Origin: Methylocystis heyeri
Lineage (GTDB): Bacteria > Pseudomonadota > Alphaproteobacteria > Rhizobiales > Beijerinckiaceae
Assembly (NCBI RefSeq): GCF_004802635.2
Contig: NZ_CP046052.1
Location: forward strand, 3,387,501-3,451,500
Direction: 5' to 3'
DNA length: 64,000 bases
The first letter of the stretch is position 1. Each line of letters opens with the position of its first letter. The position numbers and the translations under genes were made by a program. The notes beneath the pieces are model-generated. The model was not told the origin of the DNA and searched no databases. It saw nothing but the letters and a program-made list of their open reading frames with translations. Below are positions 33,937-42,800 of the stretch, piece after piece.

Positions 33937-35154
33937 ATGGCGATCGCCGCACTCGATCGATCCACTGGACGAAGCGCCTTCCGCGACGGATCCGTCATGC
34001 CCACGCCGCGAGCGCCTGGAACATCCTGGGACATCGCCGTCGTTCGCGACCGCGACGGCTTCGAGGCGCTCGGCCAGGAATGGAACGATCTCTTCGCCCG
34101 CGCGGGACACCCGGAGCATCTGTTCCAGGATCATCGCTGGCTGAGCTGCTGGGCCGATCACTACCTCGGCGACGCCGTCGGTCTTCGCATCGTCACCGGC
34201 CGTTGCGACGGGCGGCTGGCGATGATCTGGCCGCTGGTCGAGACGTTCCGCTTCGGCCGCCTGACGCGGTTGGGATGGATGGGAGAGCCGGTCAGCCAAT
34301 ATGGCGACGTACTGCTGGAGCAGGGCCCCCGATCTCAGGAATTACTGGCTCTCGGATGGCAGGCGGTGCGGGCTCTGGGCGCCGACCTCGCAATCTTGCG
34401 CAAGACCCGGGGCGACTCCAATGTCGGCGGCCTGCTCGCCCGCGTGGCGACGTCCTGCGAAAACGCCCAAGCGCCTTTCGCAGATCTCGCCGGAAAATCG
34501 GCCGACGCTCTGGCGCGGCGTTCGCCAAAGGCTCAGTCGTCCCGGCGCAGACTGTTGCGGCGCCTGCATGAAACGGGCGAAATCGCGTTTTGCGCGGGCG
34601 TGGAGGGAGCCGAGGCGGAAAGGCTCATCGGCGCCGCATTCGCCATGAAGCGGGAATGGCTGCTGCGCCGGGGCCTTTATTCGGAGCCGATCGAAAGCGG
34701 CGCCATGCCGGATTTCTTTCTCGACCTCCTGCGGCGAAAGCCGGGCCCGGTCGAGACGCTGGTCGACGCCGTCCTTCGCGACGGAGAGCCTGTCGCGGTC
34801 GGCGTGACGCTTTCCTGCAAGGGGGCGTGCTTCGGGCATTTGCTGACCCATGACCCCGCCTGCGAAAAACAGGGCGTCGGGATTCTGCTCGCGGATCACG
34901 TCATGAAGAGCTGCCTTGCGCGCGGCATGACCCGTTACGACATGCTGGCGCCTTTCGATCCCTATAAGGCCGAATGGGCGGATGGAGCGGCGCCGGTCGC
35001 CGACTGGGTCGTCGGCTTCTCGCCTCCCGGAAGATTGTTGGCTCGCGTCTGGAGCGGCGGCCCGCGCCAGAGGATCAAGACGGCGCTGAAGAAAATGCCG
35101 CCGCCGATCGGACGCGCATTCTGGCCCCTGCTGCGCAGGATAAGGGGGCGTTGA
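33937..35154 (+). CDS. GNAT-type acyltransferase (BcsL/CelD-like, Acetyltransf_6)
   Basis: The 405-residue protein has the double-GNAT layout of the CelD/BcsL and FemAB-related group: FRDRDGFEALGQEWNDLFARAG-type N-terminal half, HLFQDHRWLSCW, and a C-terminal half with VLRDGEPVAVGVTLSCKGACFGHLL and GILLADHVMKSCLARGMTRYDML. Such proteins transfer acyl or aminoacyl groups in polysaccharide or small-molecule synthesis. It begins one base after the DUF6875 stop, so the two form an operon. A longer in-frame start at 33889 lies inside the previous gene and is unlikely. Confidence 0.82.
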   Translation: MAIAALDRSTGRSAFRDGSVMPTPRAPGTSWDIAVVRDRDGFEALGQEWNDLFARAGHPEHLFQDHRWLSCWADHYLGDAVGLRIVTGRCDGRLAMIWPLVETFRFGRLTRLGWMGEPVSQYGDVLLEQGPRSQELLALGWQAVRALGADLAILRKTRGDSNVGGLLARVATSCENAQAPFADLAGKSADALARRSPKAQSSRRRLLRRLHETGEIAFCAGVEGAEAERLIGAAFAMKREWLLRRGLYSEPIESGAMPDFFLDLLRRKPGPVETLVDAVLRDGEPVAVGVTLSCKGACFGHLLTHDPACEKQGVGILLADHVMKSCLARGMTRYDMLAPFDPYKAEWADGAAPVADWVVGFSPPGRLLARVWSGGPRQRIKTALKKMPPPIGRAFWPLLRRIRGR

Positions 35155-35184
35155 GAGACACGGCCCCCGCGCGCCCTTTCCGCC

Positions 35185-35778
35185 TTACTTCATGGCTTTT
35201 TCGATCTCGGGCAGCAGGGTGAGCGCAAAGGCCTGAGCGCTGAGCGGTCCGACATATTTATAGGCCACCGTGCCGTCGCCCTTGATGATGAAGGTCTCGG
35301 GCACGCCATAGACGCCGAAGTCGATGGCCGTGCGTCCGGACAAATCCGCCCCTACCGCGGCATAGGGATTGCCGCCGTCGGTCAGGAACTGCACCGCATT
35401 GGGCGCTTCGTCCTTGTAGGACAGGCCGTAAAGGCGAACGCCTTTTTCCTTCAGGGCGGCGTCGCGCCCGATCGCCATCAGCGTCGCATGTTCCTGATGA
35501 CAAGGCCCGCACCAGGACGCGAATATGTTGACGATGCTCACATGGCCCTGGCGGAGTTCGTCGTCGGAAAAGCCCGGGACTCCGGCAAGGCCCTGCACTG
35601 CGGGAAGCGTAAAAGGGGGCGCCGGGCGGCCGATCAGGGCTGAGGGCAAGCGGGAAGCGTCGCCGGCGAAAAGCCTGAACAGAAACACCGCCGCCAGCAG
35701 CAGGAAAACGACGAGCGGCAGCAGCCGCAGCAGCGAGCGACGGGCCGGGCCCGCATCCCCTGTCTCCAATCGGCTCAC
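35185..35778 (-). CDS. ccmG: Cytochrome c maturation thioredoxin CcmG/DsbE
   Basis: This membrane-anchored periplasmic thioredoxin reduces the apocytochrome c haem-binding cysteines. The 197-residue product has one N-terminal helix (about 17-37, LLPLVVFLLLAAVFLF), the thioredoxin fold, the active site WCGPC (Cys90/Cys93) and the cis-proline region YGVPETFII with the acidic VPE typical of CcmG. It starts at GTG overlapping the ccmD stop by 4 nt. It ends a ccmC-ccmD-ccmG operon and converges with the acetyltransferase gene. Confidence 0.95.
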   Translation of the reverse strand: MSRLETGDAGPARRSLLRLLPLVVFLLLAAVFLFRLFAGDASRLPSALIGRPAPPFTLPAVQGLAGVPGFSDDELRQGHVSIVNIFASWCGPCHQEHATLMAIGRDAALKEKGVRLYGLSYKDEAPNAVQFLTDGGNPYAAVGADLSGRTAIDFGVYGVPETFIIKGDGTVAYKYVGPLSAQAFALTLLPEIEKAMK

Positions 35779-35927
35779 GCGTCGTCTCCTTCAGACTGGT
35801 TGAGGCGGCCCAGTTCCTCGGTCAGGCGGCGATGCTCGCTGACGATGCGCCATGCGAGGCCGCCGACCACCGAAAAGGTCACGCCATAGGCGAGGACGAT
35901 ATAGATCCAGTTGGCGTCGCTGAACAT
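35775..35927 (-). CDS. ccmD: Haem exporter protein CcmD
   Basis: The 50-residue product begins MFSDANWIYIVLAYGVTFSV, has one membrane helix and ends in a basic/acidic tail (WRIVSEHRRLTEELGRL). This is the small CcmD subunit that helps release holo-CcmE from the CcmABC complex. Its position between ccmC and ccmG and the GTGA overlap with ccmG support the call. Confidence 0.9.
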   Translation of the reverse strand: MFSDANWIYIVLAYGVTFSVVGGLAWRIVSEHRRLTEELGRLNQSEGDDA

Positions 35928-36002
35928 CGTGGTTCCTCGGGAATGACCGCAAGGGTCTGCGGGTCGGGCTTAGGGCCTGTAAAAAGCGGCTGTCCTTAAA
36001 AA

Positions 36003-36770
36003 TCAGAGCGCGCCGGCCTCCAGCGCGCCGCTTTCGCTCTCGCCGGCGCGGATTTTGTCCATGGTCAGCCGCGCGATCCGCCGCCGCAGGATTTCATTGC
36101 GCAGCGCCATGAAGTGCAGCGTGAGAAACAAGGCGGAGGCGCCGAGCGCCATCACCAGCAGCGGCCACAGCATGGAGCCGGAGATGGTCGACCCGCCGGC
36201 GCGGAAGACCGAAGCGGGTTGGTGCAGCGTGTTCCACCAGTCGACCGAAAATTTGATGATCGGAATGTCGATCAACCCGACCAGCGTCATGATCGAGGCG
36301 ACGCGCGCGCCGCGCGGCGTGTCGTCCATGGTCTGGCGCACCGCGATAATGCCGAGATACAGCAGGAAAAGCACGAGAAAGGAGGTGAGGCGGGCGTCCC
36401 ACTCCCAATAGGTTCCCCACATCGGCCTGCCCCAGAGCGATCCGGTCACGAGGCAGGTGAAAGTGAAGGCGGCCCCGAGCGGAGCGGCTGTCTTTTGGGC
36501 GGCGTCGGCGAGCGGATGGCGCCAGACCAGCACGCCGAGCGAGGCCGAACTCATTACGATATAGGCGAACATGCCGAGCCAGGCCGACGGCACATGGATA
36601 TACATGATGCGCACGGTCTCGCCCTGCTGGTAATCGGGCGGAACGAGAAAGAACGCCGCATAGAGGCCGACGCCGAGCAGAAGCGTGGATGCGCCGACCA
36701 GCCAGGGCAGCGCCTTGTCCGAAATCGCCATAAACCGGGTCGGATTCACGTAGTCGAGGAAACTGGCCAC
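36003..36770 (-). CDS. ccmC: Haem lyase/exporter subunit CcmC
   Basis: The six-helix inner-membrane protein presents haem to CcmE. The 255-residue product has the signature WGTYWEWD at 118-125 and the flanking haem-binding histidines His59 (YIHVPSAW) and His183 (WWNTLHQPAS). It heads the ccmC-ccmD-ccmG group. ccmA and ccmB are not beside it, because an unrelated peptidase gene lies upstream, so the maturation genes are split between loci in this genome. Confidence 0.96.
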   Translation of the reverse strand: MASFLDYVNPTRFMAISDKALPWLVGASTLLLGVGLYAAFFLVPPDYQQGETVRIMYIHVPSAWLGMFAYIVMSSASLGVLVWRHPLADAAQKTAAPLGAAFTFTCLVTGSLWGRPMWGTYWEWDARLTSFLVLFLLYLGIIAVRQTMDDTPRGARVASIMTLVGLIDIPIIKFSVDWWNTLHQPASVFRAGGSTISGSMLWPLLVMALGASALFLTLHFMALRNEILRRRIARLTMDKIRAGESESGALEAGAL

Positions 36771-36816
36771 GCCCTTGATGCTCCCTTGAGGACCGCTGCG
36801 TCCCCTGTAGATACAG

Positions 36817-36853
36817 CGCCGGCTGCGGTCCAGAGAAGGGCCCGCAGCCGGCG
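36817..36853 (-). terminator. Perfect 12-bp GC-rich hairpin after the S41 peptidase gene
   Basis: CGCCGGCTGCGG (36817-36828) pairs with CCGCAGCCGGCG (36842-36853). It lies about 50 bases past the leftward peptidase stop and before ccmC. There is no T-run, so it may act with Rho or only protect the transcript end. Confidence 0.5.
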
Positions 36854-36904
36854 GCGGTTCGATCAGGGCGCGAGGCTCGGCGCGCTTTGCGCCCCGAGCT
36901 GCGA

Positions 36905-38281
36905 TCAGTTCGCGCTTTTTTCGGAGGTCGCGCTCTTATCCGACTTGCCGGCGGCTTCCTTGGAGCTCGCCTCCAGCGACTGGATGATCTGAGCGCGCGG
37001 CTTGCCGTGCAGCAGTTCGATGGCGGCGGTGAGCTGCTTGTCTTTCTTTTCGTCCGCGGGAACATAGGCCTGCGAGCCGGTTTTCTCGTCGTCGCCGTTC
37101 TTCAGATGGCCCCGGAGCGAAGCCTCGCCCTTGGTGTCGTCCTTGCCTTTCAGCTCGTCGGGCACATCCTGCAGCAGCAGCATGTCCGGATCGATGCCCT
37201 TGGCCTGGATCGAGCGGCCGGACGGCGTGTAATAGCGGGCGGTGGTGAGGCGGAGCGCGCCATTGGAGCCGCCGAGCGGGATGATCGTCTGCACCGAGCC
37301 CTTGCCGAAGGAGCGCGTACCGATCAGTGTGGCGCGCTTGTGATCCTGCAAGGCGCCCGCGACGATTTCCGAAGCCGACGCCGAACCGCCGTTGATCAGC
37401 ACCACGACCGGCTTGCCCTTGGAGAGGTCGCCGGGACGGGCGTTGTAGCGCTGGGTTTCGTCGGCGTTGCGGCCGCGGGTCGAGACGATCTCGCCATGAT
37501 CGATGAAAGCGTTGACGACCTGGATCGACTGGTCGAGCAGACCGCCAGGATTGTTGCGCAGATCGATCACATATCCCTTGAATTTATCGGCCGGGATCTC
37601 CTGCTGGAACTTCTGCATGGCGGTCCTGAGGCCGTCGGCCGTCTCCTCGTTGAACTGGGAGATGCGGACATAGCCGATGTCTTCGTCGAGTTTGCGCCAT
37701 TTGACGGATTTGATGTGGATCTCGGCCCGCTTCAGCTTGACCTCGATCTTCTGCTTGTCCTTGCCGCGGAAGATCGTCAGCTTGACCGGCGTGTCCACCA
37801 CGCCGCGCATCTTGTCGACCGCCTGGTTGAGCGTCAGGCCCTGAACGCTCTCGTCGTCGATGCCCGCGATGAGGTCGCCCGAAAGGATTCCGGCGCGCGA
37901 GGCCGGGGTGTCGTCGATCGGCGATACGACCTTGATCAGGCCGTCTTCCTGCGTGACCTCGATGCCGAGGCCGCCGAACTTGCCCTCGGTCTGGGTCCGC
38001 ATATCCTTGAAGCCCTTGGCGTCGAGGTAGCTGGAATGCGGATCGAGCGAGGAAAGCATGCCGTTGATGGCCGCCTCGATCATCTTCTGCTCGTCCGGCT
38101 TCTCGACATAGTCGGTGCGGACCTTGTCGTAGACGTCGCCGAAGAGGCTGAGACTTTTATAGGTGTCGGCGGGCGCCGCCAGAGCCGGACCGCCCACCAG
38201 GGAGCGCGCATGTTGTCCAAGCGTCAAGCTTCCGGCGCCAATGGCGATGCCGGTTACGATCAGGGCAGTTTTCCGCATCAT
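36905..38281 (-). CDS. ctpA: S41 family carboxy-terminal processing peptidase
   Basis: This exported serine protease has 458 residues. A signal sequence or anchor (1-36), a PDZ domain at about 100-185 (GGLGIEVTQEDGLIKVVSPI, DTPASRAGILSGDLIAGID) and the S41 catalytic domain follow in order. The nucleophile serine lies in NGGSASASEI (300-304) and Lys327 in RSFGKGSVQ. A Lys/Ser-rich tail ends the protein. Its ATG overlaps the envC stop (ATGA), the usual envC-ctpA order in alphaproteobacteria, linking a murein-hydrolase activator with a protease that may prune it or its targets. Confidence 0.95.
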   Translation of the reverse strand: MMRKTALIVTGIAIGAGSLTLGQHARSLVGGPALAAPADTYKSLSLFGDVYDKVRTDYVEKPDEQKMIEAAINGMLSSLDPHSSYLDAKGFKDMRTQTEGKFGGLGIEVTQEDGLIKVVSPIDDTPASRAGILSGDLIAGIDDESVQGLTLNQAVDKMRGVVDTPVKLTIFRGKDKQKIEVKLKRAEIHIKSVKWRKLDEDIGYVRISQFNEETADGLRTAMQKFQQEIPADKFKGYVIDLRNNPGGLLDQSIQVVNAFIDHGEIVSTRGRNADETQRYNARPGDLSKGKPVVVLINGGSASASEIVAGALQDHKRATLIGTRSFGKGSVQTIIPLGGSNGALRLTTARYYTPSGRSIQAKGIDPDMLLLQDVPDELKGKDDTKGEASLRGHLKNGDDEKTGSQAYVPADEKKDKQLTAAIELLHGKPRAQIIQSLEASSKEAAGKSDKSATSEKSAN

Positions 38282-39642
38282 CCGCCAACCTTCCGCATAT
38301 CTGACCGCGCCCACCATGGGCCGGGGTCTATCGAATTTCCGTCCTTGCGGAATTCGACGTATAAAATGGGCTGTTTCGCGCCTATCGCGATCGTCGCGGC
38401 AGTTTGCGCGGAGCCGTCGCCCATGCTCGCCACTGGCTCTCCCGCCAGCACAAATTGACCGACGCTCACATTGATTCTGGCCATTCCGGCCAAGACGACA
38501 TAATAGCCGCCGCCGGCGTTGATGATCAAGAGTTGTCCGTAACTGCGATAGGGGCCGGAAAAAGCGATCCATCCGTCAGCCGGGGCAATGACGACGCCTT
38601 TTTCCCGGGCGGCGAGCGACATGCCCTTTTCCGTCCCGCCATAGCCGTCGGGGGCGCCGAACCTCCGCAGGATCTGGCCCGAAGCCGGCAGCGGCAGCCG
38701 GCCTTTGAGATCGGCGAAGGCCACGGCCGGCGCGAGGCGCGCCGGGTCGTGGAAAGGCGCCGAGAGCGCGGCCGCCCGCTGCTCGCGCGAAAGCGCGGCG
38801 TCGTCCGCCTCGCGCCGCGCATCGGCGTCCCGCGCCGCCTGGGCCGCGCGTCTCGCCGCTTCGCTCTCCGCCTCCATCCTGGCGATCAGATCCTTGATGC
38901 CGGACGCCTGCGCGGCGAGGGCGCGTGCGCGCTCCGACTGCGCCGCGCGCGCGGTTTCCGCCTCCTTCAAGGCTTTCTGCCGCGCCTCGATCATCGGCGC
39001 GAGATTGGCCCGCTGGACGTTGAGGCTCTCCTTCTCGCGCAGAAGATTGGCCTGCTGGTCGCGAATGTCGTCGCGCAGGCGCGACAGTTTTTCGAGATCG
39101 ATCTGAAGCGCGGCCATCTCCGCGCGCATCTGCGGCAGGACCGCGCCCATCGCCATGGAGGCGCGGATCGCCTCCAGAATGTCTTCGGGCTGCGCGAGCA
39201 GAGCGGGCGGCGGGCGGCGGCCCATGCGTTGCAGCACCAGCAGAACCTCCCCGACCAGCGCCCGCCGGGCCTGCAGCGATTGCAGGATCGCGTCCTCGCC
39301 GACCGTCAGCTCGTCCAGCCGCTTTTCCACTTCCTGGGCGCTTTCCTCGGTCGCCCGCAGCCGCGCGGTGGCGTCGAGCAGGGTCTGGCTGAGCCGCTCC
39401 CGCTCCCCCTGCAGGGTCGCGATCTCGCTCTCGATCTTGCGCTTCTGCTCCTCAGAAGCGCTGATGGTGTCCTCGACGCCGCGCAATTGCAGCCGTTTGG
39501 CGGAGAGTTCGCCCTCGTCCGCGCTTGGCGCGGGCTTGGGCGGGGGCGGCGACTCCGCCCGCAAGGGGCCGGCGGCGAGGCCCAGAGCGCAGGAGCCGAG
39601 CGCACAGGAAAAGGCGAAGGCCGCGCTCCGCGGCCCGCCCAT
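38278..39642 (-). CDS. envC: Murein hydrolase activator EnvC-like protein
   Basis: The periplasmic regulator of cell-wall amidases is required for daughter-cell separation. From the chosen start the protein is 454 residues with a signal peptide (SAAFAFSCALGSCALGLAAG). A long coiled coil follows (about 45-300, RGVEDTISASEEQKRKIESEIATLQGER onward) and then a LytM/M23 domain near the C-terminus (GQILRRFGAPDGYGGTEKG, ISFAGPYRSYGQ-like, GYYVVLAGM). In this domain the zinc-binding HxH residues are replaced, as in non-catalytic activators. Upstream in-frame starts to 39834 would hide the signal peptide. It is coupled to the S41 gene. Confidence 0.88.
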   Translation of the reverse strand: MGGPRSAAFAFSCALGSCALGLAAGPLRAESPPPPKPAPSADEGELSAKRLQLRGVEDTISASEEQKRKIESEIATLQGERERLSQTLLDATARLRATEESAQEVEKRLDELTVGEDAILQSLQARRALVGEVLLVLQRMGRRPPPALLAQPEDILEAIRASMAMGAVLPQMRAEMAALQIDLEKLSRLRDDIRDQQANLLREKESLNVQRANLAPMIEARQKALKEAETARAAQSERARALAAQASGIKDLIARMEAESEAARRAAQAARDADARREADDAALSREQRAAALSAPFHDPARLAPAVAFADLKGRLPLPASGQILRRFGAPDGYGGTEKGMSLAAREKGVVIAPADGWIAFSGPYRSYGQLLIINAGGGYYVVLAGMARINVSVGQFVLAGEPVASMGDGSAQTAATIAIGAKQPILYVEFRKDGNSIDPGPWWARSDMRKVGG

Positions 39643-39836
39643 GCGGCGCTGACCCGCCCAGCCCGGATCAAACAGCGCGGGAGGGCTCCAGCTCGCTGCA
39701 GCGGCGTCGCAGGAACGACGCCTGAAACCGCTCAAGAACGCTCCGATCACGCAAATCCGCTCGTCATGCCCGCGCCGCCCTCCGCGAGGGACTTTCGCCA
39801 ATGAATTCGTCGACAGCCCTACTATGGGGTTCAAAT

Positions 39837-42800
39837 CTAGTCCACATTGCGGCGAAGTCCCGCAAGAACGCAGGCGGCGATCCTGTTTGTGAACAGGGAG
39901 GGCAGATAGGCCGTGAGCTTACGGCGCCAGTTCGGCCGCTCGCGGTCGGTGCCCGGCAGGTTGATCGCCGCCGCCTCTCCCGCAAGATCGTCGAGCTGGG
40001 CCATAGCGAGCCATGAAGGCGCGCGGGCGGCGTAAGCGTGGGCCGCGGCGGCGAGCTCTGCGCCGAAGGGGGCGTCCTCGTCGCCGGCGACCGCCAGCCC
40101 CTCCCGCGCCAGCGCGGCCAGCAGGCGCCTGCGGTCCGTCCGGCGCCCGGCCAGCTCGCGCCCGGCTTCCTCTTGACCCAGCAGGTCGAGCGCGCTCTTT
40201 TCCTCGATGTCCCGGCCTTCCCACCAGCCCCGCAGGGTCGGCAGATCATGGGTCGAGACGCAAGCCATCGCCTGTTCGGCGTAATGGGCCGGCGGCTTGA
40301 AGGCGTCGCCCTCGCGCTCGAACCAGAGCACGCGATAACTCAACGCGCCCGCCTCGTTCAGCCTGTCGCGGAACCCCCAAGGCAGGGTTCCGAGATCCTC
40401 CCCGACGACGAGACACTCCGCGCGGGAAGATTCGAGCGCCAGCTGGCCGAGAAGATCCTCCAGCGGATAGGAAAGATAGGCGCCCTCCAGCGCCTTTGCG
40501 CCTTCCGGAACCAGGAACAGCCGCGCCAGCCCCATGGCGTGGTCGATCCGCAAGGCGCCGGCGTGCTTCATATTGGCGCGCGCGAGCGCTGTGAAAGCGG
40601 CGCAGCCGTCGGCTTTCCATTGCAGCGGATCGTAAGGCGGCAGGCCCCATATTTGGCCCTCGCGCGAAAAAGGATCGGGCGGCGCGCCGATCGAGAACCC
40701 TTTCAGCAATTGCCCCGCATTGCGCCAGCTTTCGCAGCCGTCCGGGGCGGCGCCGACGGCGAGATCGCGGCAAAACCCAAAAGACAGGCCGGCGTTGCGG
40801 CCTTCCGCGGCGGCCTGCGCCAGTTGCCCGTCGCAGAGCCACTGCAGATACTGATGATAGCGGACGCGGGAGGCGCGGCCGCCGGCATATTCCCGCAGCT
40901 CCCGCGGCTCGCCGTCGCGCAAGGGCTGCGGCCAGCGCCGCCAATCCTCCCCGCCGCGCTCCTCGCTGATGGCCTCAAAGCACGCAAAGCGCAACAGAGC
41001 GCCGCCGCCGGCTTCCACAAAATGCGCGAAGGCCTTCGCCGGCTCCGCCTCGGGCCGCCGGCGCTCGAAATCCGCAAAGGCCGAGAAGCTCGCATGGAAG
41101 GCCTTCTGCTTGAGATCATAGACGCCGGGGTAATCGACCAGAGGCGCCTCGCGCAAAGCCTCGAGGCCCGGAGTCTCCGGGTCGAACGCGGGAGAGAGGC
41201 GCGAGACGTCGAGATAGAGCGGATCGAGAAACAGCCGGTCCGAAGGATAATAGGGGCTGGCGCGCTCGCGATCCTGCGCGAACAGCGCATGCAGCGGGTT
41301 CAGCGCGACCATCGCCGCGCCGCCTCCGGCGCTAAGACGCGCGAGCTGCGACAGCGTGGTGAAATCGCCGACGCCCTGGTCGCCTTCCCGCCGAACGGCG
41401 TAAAGCTGCGCCGCAATTCCAAACTTACGCGCGCCGGGCGAAGGCGTATGGCAGCGACGCGGCGCGACCGTCAGCAGGCATTCGGCGCCCTCGAGCGAGA
41501 CGACATGGCGCCCGAGCGGCAGGCGCGGAAGCCGCGCGCGAAATCCCTCGAAGGTGCGGCCGTCGACCCCGCGCCATTGCAGGCTTTCGAGATCGCCGGG
41601 GGAAAGTTCGACGCGGCGTCTTTCGCCGCGCTCCAGCGTGACCGATAGATCGAGACGAAGATCGCGGGCGACGCGCGGAACCCTCAGCCAAATGGTTTCA
41701 TCCTCGCGAAAGACGACGCTCTGCGGCAAGGCGCGGCGGTCATCCCGCTCGGAGAGGCGGGCGAGACTGTCGCGCGCCTCGCCGAGATTGCTCGCCGGAA
41801 GACCGAGCGCCGCCAGCAGGCTCAGGGTGGTCGCTCCCGGAACCTCGCGCTCGGCGCCCTCGACGTCTCTCCATGCCGGCGCGACGCCGGCCGCCTGCGC
41901 CAGCTTGCGCAGAAGCTCGTCGGGCGTCACGGCGGGCCACAAAGGCTTTTCTGGCGATGCCTCTTCCTTCAGCGCCGTGACCGATCGCGCAGGAACGATC
42001 ACGACGCCCTCGCGCAGAACCGGCTCCGCGGTCGCGGAGGCGATGCGCCATTCATATCCCTCGCGCGGCGCCGGCAGCGCGACGGTCGTCTCTTCTGCGC
42101 CTCGGCGCCAGACGATGAGGCGTCGGCTTTGGGAAGGCGCGTCGTAGAGGCTGGCGACGAGGGTTTCGCCCTGGGGATCGCGCCAGTCTTCTTCTTGCAT
42201 CGGCCTGCCGTTCGGGCGGCGCCATTCGACGTCGGGGAGCAATGTCTCGTCGCAGGACAGGCCGGTGAGAAAGCGGTCGCGCCCGATCGCCGGCGAGGAT
42301 TTACGCAGGGCGATCAGTTGGGAGACGAAGGCGATGAGGTCGCGGTCGGCCCTCGCCCAGTCGAGCCACGCGGTTTCGTTGTCCTGCGCATAGGCGTTGT
42401 TGTTCCCGCTCTGGCTCTTTCCCATTTCCGCGCCCATCGCGATCATGGGCGCGCCCCGCGCGAAGAGGAGAGTGGCGAGAAGATTGCGTTCGTCGCGCGC
42501 CCGCGCGGCGACAACCGCGGGATCGTCGGTCTCGCCTTCTATCCCGTGGTTCCAGGAAAAATTTTCGTCCCCGCCGTCGCGGTTTTCCTCGCCATTGGCG
42601 TGATTGCGCTTGGCTGAATAAGACACGAGATCGCGCAAGGTGAAACCGTCATGCGCGACGATATAATTGACGCTGCGCGAGGGACGCCGGCGGTTTTCGA
42701 AAAAGTCGCGCGATCCTGAAACGCGGGTCGCGAGTTCTCCGACGCCCACGGCGTCGCCGCGCCAGAACCGACGCGCGCAATCGCGAAAGCGGTCGTTCCA

